A DNA stretch of 64,000 nucleotides from Populus alba. Taxonomy: Eukaryota > Streptophyta > Magnoliopsida > Malpighiales > Salicaceae. Numbering within the stretch: the stretch's first letter is position 1; every line of letters starts with the position of its first letter. The DNA is taken from contig NC_133288.1 in the NCBI RefSeq assembly GCF_005239225.2, positions 21,520,169-21,584,168 on the forward strand, read 5' to 3'. The notes under the pieces were generated by a model, which worked only from the letters and a program-made list of their open reading frames with translations, was not told where the DNA came from and made no database searches. This document shows positions 27,850-41,500 of the stretch, piece after piece. Both the position numbers and the translations under genes were made by a program.

Positions 27850-28720
27850 TATTTGGTTTCATTCTTCAACATTAAACTGGTTAAGAATTGAATTTCTTGG
27901 CTGAGTTTAGATATAGAATTTTAAAAATTGTGAATTTAAAAGATTAACCAGGGTTTAAAAGATTTGTTAGGGTTTGCTCAATTTTTTTTCCCTTTCTTAG
28001 CTTATTTTTGTTTCATTTCCATTCTTCTATATTTATTTAATTAATGATTGGCCTCCATTATTTTTTTTCTATTTGTTTTCTATTGGATTTTTCATGAACT
28101 TTAACAATAATTCGGGTTATCTCTATCTTCAACATTGAGTTGTTTGATAATTAAGCTTTATAATTTTATTCAATTTGATTTTGATGAGATTACCTCAGTA
28201 TCACAACCAAGTCATAAATTTTGCATGTTGACCTAAGTCGATTTGTTTTTTACTTTTAAATTTTTTTAAAATTTCATCCTTCAATATTTTATTTGTCAGG
28301 AGTTGAGCTTCAAAACATTTAAATTTTACTTTTTATAAGGTTATCATATTCTCACGTAAGTTTTTATTTGTTCTGAAATGAGATCCTCAATATTTGGTTT
28401 TTTTAAAATTATTTTTTTATTTCAATTTTACCCTTCATCATTTGATTGATTGAGAATCAATCTTCATTTTTTTTATAGAGTTATCTCAATCTTATATTGA
28501 TCATGAGATTAGTATGTAAATTAGTTTGACTCAGGGTTCTTTTTAATTGCTTTAGAATTTTTTTTTTCACTTTTTCCCTCTAGCATTGGATTGCTTGGTA
28601 ATTTAGTTTGATGATTTTATTCAATTTATTTTTGATGGGGGTTACCCTGGTGTCATGACCAAGTTGTATATTTGACATACTAACCGAGATGAACTTGGAT
28701 TTTTTTTAAAAAAAACTTGT
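27850..28720 (-). repeat. Dispersed repeat with ~150-base units, minus orientation
   Basis: Several diverged units in which phrases such as CTTCAACATTGAGTTG, GATTTTGATGAGATTACC and CATGACCAAGTTGTA recur (about 27868, 28127, 28287, 28431 and 28578). These are the complement of the phrases that repeat at 59815-60400 and 63690-64000 (TTAATGTTGAAGAATGAAAT, AGATCAGGATAACC). It is non-coding. I associate this family with Populus, but cannot confirm a database name. Confidence 0.5.
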
Positions 28721-31700
28721 TTTGTTACTTTTTTTTTGTTTTTAGAAATGTTTGTATCGTCTTGGCATTTTGTTTTGCACAAAAAAAAAAATTAGATCAG
28801 CCTACATCATAACGCGAACCACCTAACTAGCAAGTATTCATGATTCTTCAAGTTTTTATTATATTTATTATTTATTGGATAAAAACTTTAGATATTCATA
28901 TTTTATAAATTGATATTTATTATTAAAATATTATTTATTATTCAATATAAAATAAAAAAGTAGTATGTATTTGAAATATAATAATAAAATTATAAATAAT
29001 ACACATCTATGAAAGTGTGTGTGTATATATTGAATTACATCTAGATTAAATTTTAAATCAGATTTAATAATATTTATATCGAGTTAAATAACTATCCAAG
29101 AAAAACATCCTAATCGAGTCAGTTCATATCATTATTTATCGGATTGAGGTGAAATTTCCATCTCTAGTGATGGCATCTAGCTAGTCTTTATGATTAATGT
29201 TGCTGAGTATATTTTCTCACTGAAATCCAAAGGGTATTTTCTAATTGGGGTTTACGATCCCTGCTACAAATGCAGAACCAGTTTTGTAGCATTATACAGA
29301 CGGCATCCTCTTCCAAATCCTACCGACCCTGTAAAATACAAACGCATGAGTACACTATAATTACAAGGTCACCATCGAGTCTCTTATACTGTATACCCAA
29401 TCCAATTAACACAGGGACACGCATTATGAACAGTGATAATGACTTGTATATGTTTGGGTCTGAAGCTAAAGATCAAGTGAAAATCGGAGAAGTGCTTGTT
29501 AATTTGGTATACACATACGACAAGGGAAATTAACAAACATTCTACGTTCGGTGAGAGGTGCGCCAATAAGCTTTGGAGCACACGAGGGTGTTCCGTTGAT
29601 CCATGTAGCAGCGGCGCGCGGTTGCAGAAACGGTGGTGATGGCAAATGCAATTAATGAGAGTGTGTGATAACTATAGTGCTGGCGATTTTAAAATAATAA
29701 TAGTAATAAAGTGCTGGCAGCACCGCTGATCGGAAAAAAAAGAGTGTTACACAGAAATTTTAAAAAATCTGAAGCATTGAGCCCACCAAGACAATAAGAA
29801 ACCTACTGTTAAAAGCATGTCTTCGATATACAGGAGTGAATTTTAATGATGAAAACTTCCGCAACGCTTATTATTTATTCATTAAAGTATCAATAATCAT
29901 CCGCATTGTGTACTAAACAAGCACAAATGCATCCTCGTGCTAAGAAAAGAAAACAAATTACTGTTGTTTTAGTGTCAAATATTATGCAAAGGAAGAGGTC
30001 AGGAGGGGGCATGAATTCATGCTTGAAGAAGAAAGGTGGTGAGACTTGAGAACAAGATCCTCTGCCTTTTGTTATTTTGTTGGGGCTATACATACAAATG
30101 TCTCCTCAGTCATGAATTTGGTAACCATATCCTCTGAATGCATCTGCCTTTCGGATTCCAATGAGTCGATTCATATTGACGAGGACAGGACAGGCATCCA
30201 ATAATATTTATTCCCTCTTATTTTCTACATATACATCTAGCAATAGTATGCATCACCAAGTAAAAACAAGATGCGAGGATTTTTTTTTTTTTAAAAAAAA
30301 AGGAAAAAAAATTGAAACCCACGATTTAATTTGATGGCCAACGAGATTGCCCCTTTACGTATTTTTCTCTAGAAACTAATTTAATCTTTTAAAATATCGA
30401 TCGTCTTAGTTCGCACAGCAGAAGTAAAAAAAAAAAAAAAAAGTAAAGGAAGGAGACAACCTTTAGTTTCACCTTTCACTTTCTACCGTCCACGATATTT
30501 AAACAATTAGTGAATTCTTAAATTCACTTATATTTCTATAAAAGTAATTTTTAAGTTTAAAAAAAGAGCTGAATAGAGTGATAATACACACACACACATA
30601 TATAGAGAGACGTCATTTCAATAAAACCAATTATATAAACACTAGCATATTTGATATATGTAAATTTTAAATAGAAAATAAACGATTCTTTTTTCCTTAA
30701 TTAAAAAAAGGAATTCCATAATAAGTAGTTGTACTTCTCATTGAAAACAAGAGATACCCTGCTTTATTTGTAATGCAGAATATATATTTTTATTTTTTGT
30801 TTGAATGACGCCTAATTTAATTTTCAAATAGCATTTGACCTCATCATTGCGATTTTAGAATAACCATGCATATAAACTATAATAACTTATGTTTTTCAAT
30901 AATCATTTAATTCTAATATTTTAAATTACTAAATAAAAATTTAAGATATAATTTATATTATTTTATAATATATATATTTTTTTAAAAAGTTCCTTAACCT
31001 TAAAATTTACATAAATTTATGTTTAATTTTTATCAAATAAATAAGGATGACAAGATTTAAATTTATAATAGTTTGTTAATTAAAATATTGATACCATGTA
31101 AAAAAATATTTTAATCTAAAAATTTAAATTAATAGATAAAATTTTAATATATAATTTATATTATTATCTAGTAATATTATCGCATGCAACATCTTTTGAC
31201 CCAGGTAACTATACAGAGAGTCAACCCATAAAATGACTTCATTTCGCGAGGAAGCAACAAAAAATCGAATTACGAAATCTCCATTCCATCTGGCAAGCAT
31301 CTAAAACTATTGATGACATATATTGATTGTAAATTGGAAACTGACTGATGAGAAGAGAAAGTCAAGCAACGCAACCAACCAGAACACATGCGATTGCTGT
31401 ACTCTCACGGTATATTTCAAATGTTCTTAGCTGGAAATCATGCCGATCTCCCTCGTGCTTTGATTGATTCCTTAATAGCCTACAAATATACCTTATCATG
31501 ACAAGTTTGAATACATGGCTTTTGCTAATGAGCTATAAGCTTAAGGTGTGTGTGTGTGTGTATAGTTTCAAAATGTAAGACAGCATCTTATTCATATTAA
31601 ATAAAATAGTATTTTTATCTTAATCTATATATAAACTCTTAATATCTAAATTAAAACATGAACTTTAATACAAATCAATTGAGAAGAAGTCTAGCTTTTT

Positions 31701-34140
31701 TTTTTTTTTATGTTCTCATTTATTTTTATGTTAATTGAATTGTTTTAACAATTTCATCGATCCTAGCTAGGCACACATTGCAAAATTCATTCCAAGTCAT
31801 GAATCGGGTAAGATGGATACCTCTTTGAGCTCAAAATGACGATTTATTAAAGAGTGAAATTTAAGTGGCTTTTAGTTAGTGTCTTGATAATAGATATAGA
31901 AAATATAGAAAAATCAATATTTGTAAAGATTTTAGAGATAATTTATGTATTTTTTAAACAATAAGCATAAGAAAACATTTCCCATATGTCTTTAATATCT
32001 TCATCTTTTTTTTTTTGTTTTAAAATCACTTTCAAAATATATATATTTTATATTTTTTTTCCTTTACATTATTTTTCCCATTTTTTTAATGTTTTAGGAA
32101 TTAAAAAATAAAAAAAAAACATTATCTTGATATATTTTTAAATAAAAATCACTTTTAAAAATAACCACAACTACATTTCTAAACAGAAATATCAGCCGAA
32201 CATTATCTTGATGTGCTATAGTTTAGGAATTAAGTACATGGTATTCTTACTAATTATTATTTAACTTCAGGCAAACTAAGCTAGTGATTGGTTCATCCAT
32301 AATATATTCTCTCTTTACGCTCTAGGTAGTAAATCAAATCATAGATTTTCTTGAGAATCATGTACAGAGAATTTGCTTTCTAATAATAAATAAATAATTA
32401 ATTATGAATTTCTATCTTTCAGATAAAGCATCTTAATTATTTTTCTCAAAAGACAAAAGATACATCTCTAGTTTTGAACAAGGGAGCATTGCATGCGTCG
32501 AATCTAAAATCCCTACCTAAATCGGCCCCCACCCCCTTTTCCCAATATTTGAGGCAACCCCGCCAGGTAGCAAACAAGAGTCGAAAGAAACTGGCGTAGA
32601 CTATTTAAGTACGGGAATACAGTAGATAGTAATTTCAAATATCTAAGAGTTGCAAACATTTTGTTGTGTTTTAGAGGGTTATAACAGCTATTTTTAAAAA
32701 TGCTTTTATTTAAAAATATATTAAAATAATATATATTTTTTATATCACCACATCAAACAATTAAAAAAATATAGAATAATATTAATTCAAAACAAATAAA
32801 AATTAATTTTTTTAGAAAACTCTAGTTGAAATACCCTCCTAAACACCCTCACTGTCTTTCTTCGACAGACTAGAACTACCAGAATATTTATCAAAATTCT
32901 CAGATCTCATCACACGGGAAGGTGGATGACTCATCCTATATTCTATGTATATATACTACCACCATTCTATGCTTGTTGAAGAAAATAGCTAGAAAGCAAG
33001 CATCTAGAAATCAAATACTTCTGTAAGCAAGGACAACAGTAATTGAACGAAGAAATATTTTCTAGAGTAGTAAATCTAGATATCGATAAAAGATGAGAGA
33101 GCACATGCCGGAGGTCAGATCTTACAAAACGAGGGAAATTTCTAAATTTTCCCGTTTCTTTCCTATGTACCAAATCTAGCAATCCATGGAAGCATCTTCA
33201 ATACCTATATATATATATACACGTGCCTCGACCTATGTCATTGGCCATAGTCTACATAGAACACATATCACATGCAGGAGCATTAAGATTTCTGAATTTC
33301 TGATAATCATAAGCAACATTTTCCATTCTACCATTTAGGTCACATCCATGCACGTCGATTCAAGCGGCTAAATATTGCTGCTTTGCAGGCAAGTAGTTGA
33401 TATGAACGCTTCATCAAAATTTTCCATTTACATACACAAGTAAGAATGCATACACATGTAACCAGGCTGAGAGGAGAGCAGTCAAAAAGGAGGACAGAGA
33501 GGAGAGAGGGGAGAGAAAGAGAGGGTGGAGCTAGATTGGAGTTGTTCTTTCATCGTGTCACTTGGCTATTAATGAATGGAAGGCTTCCAAAGCTGGCCCT
33601 GCCTTTATTTTTCTATCTTCTCAAGAATTTTTACTATATTCATAAAAAAAAGGGTTTTAAACTCTTTGCCTAACAGAACAAGAAACCTATTTCTTTCCAT
33701 TTAAATCCGGCAAGCAAGCCAATAAACGGGAAAAAGCGCATCGAGTTCAACACCAACCAGAAAGCAATCGATTCGATATTTATCTCAACCATAAAGTAAT
33801 CAACAAACAACGAGAGCGATCAGCAAAAAAATTTAAGCAGATTGCACGAATCCACATAAGAAACAAAGAAATAATATTAAGTCATTTCATCATCGATAGG
33901 ATCAAATTAAATAAACCCATATCATGAAATCTGAATTGAAATTCGAAAAAAAATTCAAAAAAAAAAAACATCCACATTCTCCTTCCTGGCAATGTTCCAT
34001 TTCTAATTTCTAAAATCCCTATGCTCTCTCTACTTCAGTTTCGAGTGCATGCATGCTGAAAAATGAAAAACTTCTACTACAACAAGACCATCTATTTATG
34101 GAGTTCTTTGACAAATAGATAGGTTTTGTTTAGAATGCAG
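28721..34140. other. Long gene-poor, AT-rich region
   Basis: No gene could be supported in 5.4 kb. It contains short microsatellites, (GT)n at 31545-31562 and (TA)n at 33205-33219. MITE-like pieces lie at about 32000-32200 and 32660-32850, and a purine-rich tract at about 33470-33530. Parts at 29260-29660 and 31230-31470 have balanced composition but only short open frames without known motifs. The right end is probably 3' sequence of the SRS gene. Confidence 0.4.
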
Positions 34141-35570
34141 CTAGGACCTTGGGGGAGCGAAGAATTGCGTACCAGCAATAAAAGCATTGAGAGGAGCTGG
34201 ATATAGAGAAGATGGATCGAGCAAAGTATTGCCAGCAGCTGGATTGCTAGTGTTTGTTGTAGTTCCCGTGGTGCTAGTTGCTGCTGCTGTTAGAAGAAGT
34301 TGTTGTGCTCCACTGGAGGAGCTCTCACCGCCTGTACTGGGGTAACGGCCATCTCCACCTTGATCATAGAGAATTCCTCTGAAAACATGGCCTCCAATGT
34401 TAACAGCCGTTTGATATGCCAACTGATCATCTGCATCGTCCATGGCGCTTACTTTAACGCAACGAAATATGGCTTCTGAATTCACCTCTGGTGGAAATGC
34501 TGTCAATTCCAGCCCTAATTCATTTCAGAGTTGAAGAAAATCAGTTCGAATGAAAGCAAATGATATTTCGAGTAGAATTAAATAAGTGAGACAAAGAAAA
34601 TATTTTTTTGCTAATTAATTTCATGTGACCTTTTTTTATCGTCAATTTTACAAGCAAACAGTGAAGGAATGAAAAGAAAAGAGAACAGAGAAAGAAAAGC
34701 ACGTGGTGGGTGGCTGACTATGGAGGTGGACTTGCTTACACACACGCAAATGATACTTGTCTTGCTGGGTAGCAAGAACTGAAAGTGCTCTCACAAGAAC
34801 TATTCCTTAAAGATCTCTAGATCTCTCTACTTAACTTTCTCAAATTGTTTTCGGTTCAGTTTCTTGTAAATTCTCGTCAAAAATCTTTAAGATTTGTGTA
34901 CAAAGGGAACCCCACCATCAAATATTTGTAGTTTTAGTGATTTTTGTTGGTCTGTGTTTGTATTTTGAGCTCCTACTAGTAGTACTAGCACAGCTTTACC
35001 TGACGTGGTAGCGGCTAAACGAGTGCAAGCAAGAGAGGAAGCACCACCATGATTCTCCCTCTGCCTTTTTGGATTCTCTCCTAGAAACTGTTGTTGATGT
35101 TGTTCTTGTTGTTGATTATGTTGTTGCAAAGCAGCTAGTTGTTGTTGCCTTTCTCTCCTTTTCGCAGCAGAGACCCAAGTGCTCTTAACGTGGGTGCTGC
35201 ACGGAAACCCTCGACTCTTACAACAAGTTCTACATCTCAAATGGGGACAGTCTTTTTTAGCCTGGTTTCCACAGTCTTGACAATTCATTCCTCCTCTTAA
35301 TCCTCCTCCTCCTTGTCGCGTCAAACTAAAACCTGATCTTGAAGAGTGATCATCAGATAAACTTCTTCGACTAGGACCCACTCCAAACGAGAAGCTGTTC
35401 ATGTTTTGCTGCTGGTGATAATACTGCGGCCATAACTCAAACCCCTTGTTGTTGTAGATCTCCTCGTTTGATGGTCTGTACAAAAACAAACTACTATTAT
35501 TGTCTTCTTTCTCTTGATCTTGTTTCCTCGACGGTCCTTCTCCCCCACCTAGATAGAACCACCCTGCCAT
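34141..35570 (-). CDS. SHI/STY/LRP1 (SRS) family zinc-finger transcription factor
   Basis: A nuclear, plant-specific activator family that controls auxin biosynthesis genes and organ (gynoecium, stamen, lateral root) development. Two exons (35000-35570 and 34141-34514) give 314 residues with one GT-AG intron of 485 bases. The RING-like zinc finger lies at about residues 97-127, with Cys97, 100, 108, 113, 116, 117 and 124 and His127 in [19 protein letters not shown] and onwards. It is followed by basic [17 protein letters not shown] Gln-rich stretch covers about 142-161. The family IGGH motif is at 230-233 in [19 protein letters not shown], and the end is [13 protein letters not shown]. The start MAGWFYLGG is typical. 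It looks closest to the SHI/SRS5/SRS7 type. The leader upstream is long and CT-rich. Confidence 0.94.
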
Positions 35571-36200
35571 TTCTTGCACCCAAAAGCTGATACCAACCTC
35601 AATTTAGAAAAAAAATCCATAGCAGGAAAATGACAGGCTCTGGAAATCTGCAAGATCACAGGTTTTGCTTTTTGGGTCTTTTAAGAGTTGAATTTTGGTG
35701 GGGGTTTTTAGGGGAGTCTTAAATCAACGGAGTGTTTCTTTGATGGCTGACTATATATTTCATATGACTCGTCGATCTTCTCTTGATCTGATTCTGAGGA
35801 CTCTCTGGGTCTAAGGTTTTTGCAGCCTTTATTTGAGTGGAAGGTTAAGAAAGGGGTAAAAACCTTCAAGATTTTTGCTAACTGTATAAGAGAAAGAGAC
35901 CGGGAGACGAAGAGAGAAGATGGGGAAGCTAGACTACTATTCTTGACTTGTGGATAGAACCAACCAGCCAGGCAGCCTGAGCCAAGGCCAGCTTTCTTGA
36001 ATTCTCTTTCAATGTTAACGGAGCAATAATGGCACGGAATTAGAGCCCTGCTACGCCGCCATGGTAACTGCACTGCTCTCCCCACTCTGCGACACTTACC
36101 TCATTTAAGACAGACCTACTTTCCCTCTCTCTTCTCGTCACTTACTCTCTGGTTCTTTCTTTGTAGCAGGAGCAGCTCTTGGTGTTTTTTTTAGAGTGAT
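35571..36200 (-). promoter_or_regulatory. Probable leader and proximal promoter of the SRS gene
   Basis: Less AT-rich than the DNA beyond 36200, with pyrimidine-rich runs such as TTCCCTCTCTCTTCTC at about 36120 (plus strand). A 125-codon open stretch at 35708-36085 begins with GTG, not ATG, and matches nothing, so it is treated as leader. Transcription start is not defined. Confidence 0.4.
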
Positions 36201-36469
36201 AGTAAATAAATATAAAGGATACATGAGACCGAAAGAAAAGAACAAAAGTAAATCTACTTCTAAACCACTTGGGCATTCAATATCTCTACCTAACAAAAAG
36301 TTACAGGACTAAATAAAATATATTTATTAAATAAAAATTGTTTCTATTTAGTAAAAATTCTTAATATAAATTTTTTTAGGACTTTACTTATTGGATATAT
36401 ATAAAAATAATTTAAAAAATAATTTATAATTTTTTTCTAGATTTATTCAATTTAAGTGGGTGTTTGAGA

Positions 36470-36830
36470 ATGAATTTCAACTTTTTTTATTAAAATTTTA
36501 AAAAAATTACTTTAAATTAATTTATTTTAGTATTTTTAAATTATTTTAATATTTAATATAAAAAATAAAAATAAAATATTTTAATATTTTTTGAAATAAA
36601 AATTACTTTCACAACACATAAATACTCCTTGAACTAGATATATTTACTTCTAATCTGTTTTTTATTAAAATTTTAAAAGGTTATTTTAAATTAATTTATT
36701 TTAGTGTTTTTAAATTATTTTAACATATTAATATAAAAAAATATTTTAATATTTTTTAAAATGAAAATTACTTTCACAATAGGTAAACACTCACCGAACC
36801 AGATTTATCTACTTCTCTGGTCACTTATCT
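36470..36830. repeat. Tandem pair of ~178-base AT-rich repeats
   Basis: Two copies, about 36470-36652 and 36653-36830, share TTATTAAAATTTTAAAA, AATTAATTTATTTTAGT, TTTTTAAATTATTTTAA, ATTACTTTCACAA and a flank of the type GAACTAGAT...TTACTTCT. They resemble the MITE-like family and lie roughly 0.9-1.3 kb upstream of the SRS start codon. Confidence 0.5.
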
Positions 36831-36917
36831 ACAGTTGTCTTCCAGTTTCAATGTGCCTAGAATTGAAGATGTTTTCAATCTAGCCATTCAATTGTTATCT
36901 AACGGCAGGTGGTGTAT

Positions 36918-36925
36918 CCACGTGG
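36918..36925. promoter_or_regulatory. Palindromic G-box (CCACGTGG)
   Basis: A perfect G-box about 1.35 kb upstream of the SRS start codon. G-boxes bind bZIP and bHLH factors in plants. The distance makes its relevance uncertain. Confidence 0.3.
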
Positions 36926-39880
36926 CAGAACAAAGGCTTTTGCCTATTCGTTCTTTGCTCCGGAAAACCTGCTCAGTACTTTTTCTGACCCTTTCGATCC
37001 TGTAATTAAGTTTGATTTGATTTTACTCCAATTTTTAAATCTCGAAGCAATCCAATGACACCGTCTCACCTATCCATTAATATTACCTACGAGAGTATAT
37101 TTGTCACGCTCTAATATTTAAAGTATTAGATTGTTGAGTTATTAATGAGTCATTTATTTTATTCAAAATAATTTAATTTTAATTTTTATATTAAAACTAT
37201 TAATTAAATTAATTGATTGAAGAATTAATCTGTTAAATCATTTAAATGGGATGAATTAACAATTAAAATAATTAAAAATAAAACTTAATCCGATTTAATT
37301 TTTTTTATAGAGCCAGCTGAATCGATTTACTGGATCAAACTGATTTTAAGAACCTGTATTTAAGATCAATGGTTAGAGTGCAAGTGATGTGACGGTTGTT
37401 ATTGATCTAAGTTTAGCTGGGAATTTCAATTCAAATTCAGGGATTGTGTGTTTTCCCCTTTTCTCCGTATTATCTAGTTTTGTTTTTTTCAATTTTCTTG
37501 CCTGTCAATTCCTCTTATGCAAACACTAGAACAAGAATAATTTAAATAATTATACGTTTTAAATTTATTTTTTACAGTAAATAGTTAAGTTTTATAAATT
37601 TTAGAATTATTAAAAATTTACATAATCATTTACTTCAAAATTTGTTGAAATTAGTTGAATATGCATAAACTAACTCATATACTCAAGTTAATTAAAAAAA
37701 AAAACCCTACGTTTAATCATTTTATCATTGACTTGACTTAGGACACAAAATTTATTTCGTTAATGAGATACTAGTGTTTTAATTGTTCTTTAAAATGTTA
37801 ATTTACTTAAAGGTCAACACCTTTGAATTAGAAATGACAAGGCCAGGGTGACAATTCACCCAATCTCTCCTCTTACAAGGATGAAAATAAAGATTTATAA
37901 AAATTTCTTGCTATTAATCCTGTGGAGTCCAGTTGTTTTTTTGTTATTTTCTACTTGGTGGTTGCTAATTACCTAAATTCTACGTCTCCTGATAGTAAAA
38001 ATTAACAAAAAAAAAAACTTCTAAATGTTGTTGGAGTCCTTTTCCATATTTTTTCCCACGCATTTTTCACTATTTTTCGTTTGATAACATGCAAAGAAAC
38101 AAATAAACATGTAAATACTGGATTCGTGAAATCATTTTTTATAAAAATAATATCATTGTATTGTTCCTGAAAAAAAAATTCCTTAATTGAATCAATTTTT
38201 TTTACCATGATTTGAAAAGATGATATTTTTATTATTAGTTCATGTTTAGTAGTGTGATATATGATTTTTTTTTTATAAGTATTTTTTAATTATATACACA
38301 CACATTAACATCAAGGCTATCAAGATCATCAAAAAACATTAAAAATATTAATTTAATATTTTTAAGAAAAAACACATTCAAAAACAAAAAAACACCGCAC
38401 TTCCAAAGCTCATATATGTTGAAAAATCAAGTCAAAATTTAAAAGCAAATGGGATGATCATCCACTAAGATCCTAAAACAAAAAGATTTGAAAACTTCAT
38501 AATTTAAAAGCAATAATGAGTGTTACATGTTGATGATAAAGTTTCATAATAATTGAACTCTAGTACCTAGATAACTATCCTTGGCATCCCATATCTAATT
38601 AAATTTAAAATATCCATCCATTATGCTTGGAGGATGCACAGCTTCTTCTATGGACTCATCACCACAAAATCATCCCTCCTGCAAGAAAACGACTTTAAAC
38701 TTTCAGGCCCACCTTAGGTCGCTAATAGAAAACTAGTAGTCTCTAATAATTTCTTTATCAAACCATCACGTGAACCGCAGATCAGTAGTCTCTACTCTAG
38801 TAAATGGATTTCAGTACAAATATATAATTTGTTTGGTAATGTGGTGTAATTATTTTTATATCAATAATTAAAATAATTTTAAAATATAAAAAATATTTAA
38901 AAAATAAAAAATTTTAAAAACACATTCACATCAAAATAAACTCTACCTATATAGAGACTCCCGCGGCCGCTTATCTGTCCCCACCGTACTCACAACCGTG
39001 CTCCTTTGCCCCTGATCAAAAAGTCCTCCCAGTCTAATTAAACTAACTAATTAATATCGCAACTTAAAAAAATGTATTTTTGATCCTTGTTTATTTTCTT
39101 CTTTCTTGGTAAATAGAATTAATAAAAGATAATTAATTAAAATAGAGAAATTTTACTATGAAAGAATGTAGGCCAGTAAACTATTATATATTTATATATA
39201 TATATATATATATATATTATAGAGCTAGTTAGTTAATTTTAATAAACTAGGCGCAAGGATTAATTTATAACTACCTCGAATCATATAATAGTTTTTCTTT
39301 TGTATTTTCGGTGCGGTGCCGTGTATCAAGGTTAGAATTTTATGGATCTTAGATGATAATGCTATAAGTAAATTTCTTTCAAAGTATCTGTGGCAACAAC
39401 ATGTTGAAAAACCACGTGAAGCTTCAAAATTCAGCTGAAAAGTTGAAGTTAATTACTGTAATTAATTAGTATACTCACGAGACTTTGGTCTAAGAACCAG
39501 GTAATGGGCTGGTCAACTTAACCCATGAATCTTACATCAATTCAAATTTATTCTAAACTGATGTTATATTGAAATTTATAAATGAAATAACATTGTCTTA
39601 ACAAAAAATAAAATAATAAAATAAAATGATATAAATTGACTCGTTAAGTCACCCAACATTAATTGAGCTAGCTCTTTATTTTGTTTAAAATCAAATTCAA
39701 CCCAAAATAAACTCAAAATTGATAGATCATCATGTTAATCTAACATATCCAATGTAAAAACTATGCTAATTAGGAGTCGAGGAAGGAAGAATCATTGTCC
39801 TTAATTACTATTGACCCGCTCAATATTGCAATACAAACTAAAAGCCATATATTATTTCCACATGAACTCATAATGTTTTC
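36926..39880. other. AT-rich intergenic with MITE-like copies
   Basis: No gene is supported. MITE-like segments occur at about 38240-38410 (TTTAGTAGTGTGATATATG at the left, ACACCGCACTTCC at the right) and 38828-38945 (GTTTGGTAATGTGGTGTAAT at the left). A (TA)n tract lies at 39192-39217. An isolated GC-rich patch, CCCGCGGCCGC, is at 38960-38970. Confidence 0.4.
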
Positions 39881-41500
39881 TTAAGTTTTCCTTTTCCTTT
39901 TCCTTTTTTTTTTTATTGTGGTCATTTAACTTCTTTTTTTTCATTCAAATTGTTCATTTTGTGACCAAATTGGTAGCCAACTACTTATGATTTATTAAGA
40001 AAGGGCTAAATTGAAAAATAAAGGACCAAAGTAAAAAATGGAAAATAATTGGCAATGTCAAAGATGGCTTGAAATATTCACTTTGCTCCTTTTATTTTCC
40101 AAATTCTATCTTTCCAGTCCCTCTAAATCTTAAAAAACTAATTTTTTATCCAAACAATTATTTTTCTTATACCTCAAGGACAATCCCTGGCTTAAAAGAG
40201 GAGAGAGAGAAAGGTGTTAAATTCTAAAGAAAAAAAAATGTTGATTAACATTGATTTTAACAATAAAACATATTGATTTTGATATTATTGAATTGCATTC
40301 AATGAAAAAAGTTTCATTGAAGATGCTCTTTGGCATACCCATTGCTTAAGAGGGTAGACCTTGATTAGGAAGTTTATTGAATCCATGTTGATTTTGAATT
40401 TTTTGAACGGATTATATGCTAATTTGATTCTATAAATGGATGTTTTAAGGACCCTACAATGGTTTTTAGGTGTTTTTTTTACTAGGAAATTGGGTTAAAA
40501 GGGTTTTTTTTTTTCACGGGAGTTGGTTGCTTGGTTTTTCAGCCCACGAGGGCCACAAATTAGAACAACAAACAACATGTCGTTTGTGTTTTTTTATTTT
40601 TAATGAAGGGGTGGACAACATGTTATCCTTCCTTTAAAAAATAAAAATAAATTAAGTATTTATAGGCCCCAAGATCGTGTGTCTCAACCTTTTTATAGGC
40701 CTAATTGTGTTGGGCTAACAAGGCTACCGTGCCAAGGATTTTTTTTAATTGTTTCTTTCCTTTAATTTTTCCCTTCAATTTCATATTTTAAAATTCTGTT
40801 ATTTTTAATTGGGTAAAATAATTTGTCTTGGTTTGATATTTGTAGATTTATCATGATATCAGATAAATTCCTTGATATTTGATCGAACTTTGTTCCCTTT
40901 TTTATTTATTTTTTTTGTTTTTAGAATTGATTTTTTTTTTCTATTTTTATCCTCTCGAGTTGGATTTTTATTCATTTTTCTTGTTAATTTTGTTTTTAAT
41001 TTTATCATTTAATATTCAAATAAATTTTAATTGGAAAACATAATTTGTTTTTGTCTGATACTTGTAGGTTCATCATGATCTTAAATAAACACCTCGATAT
41101 TTGGTTGATTCTTGATTTTATAAGCGTATATTTTTGTTGTTATATAATTAAATAAACAATTATAAAAAAATTGCTTAATAAGATTGGGTTCTTAACTTCA
41201 ATCACGAGTTTACCTGGTTAATTTTGTACAATTAGAAATTATATTTCATAATTTGTTTTGATTTACTTTTTAAGAAGTTAAATAAATGTTTCGACATTGA
41301 GTTAATGATCGATTTTATAAGTGATTATTTTTATTATAGCATTATCAAATAAAAAATATTTTTAATTTTTTTAAAACTTGATTAAGTTCATAATTTAGGT
41401 CACATGTTTGATATGTTAGGCCACAAAACTCAGATTAATCTAATAAATTTTTATTTTAATATTTTTTTTTAAAATTTATATTTAAGCCTAACTATAATTT
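39881..41500. repeat. Degenerate repeat region, partly tandem with ~210-base spacing
   Basis: About 40815, 41040 and 41250 share the phrase AATTTGTYTTGRTTTGATAYTTGTAG or parts of it, followed by TCATGATNTYARATAAAY, indicating diverged tandem units of 208-221 bases. The left part (39890-40150) has phrases such as GACCAAATTGGTAGCC and GGGCTAAATTGAAAAATAA of the kind found in decayed plant transposons. There is no coding sequence. Confidence 0.4.

Noticed and set aside
29270..29533. An 87-codon open frame in a balanced-composition patch
   Set aside because: No motif, no splice context and no recognisable family; open frames of this size are expected by chance.
35708..36085. A 125-codon open frame upstream of the SRS gene
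   Set aside because: It begins with GTG, has no known motif, and lies where the leader of the SRS gene is expected.
38960..38970. GC-rich patch CCCGCGGCCGC in AT-rich DNA, considered as a vector or transfer scar
   Set aside because: It is a single short motif with no vector-like or foreign flanking sequence.
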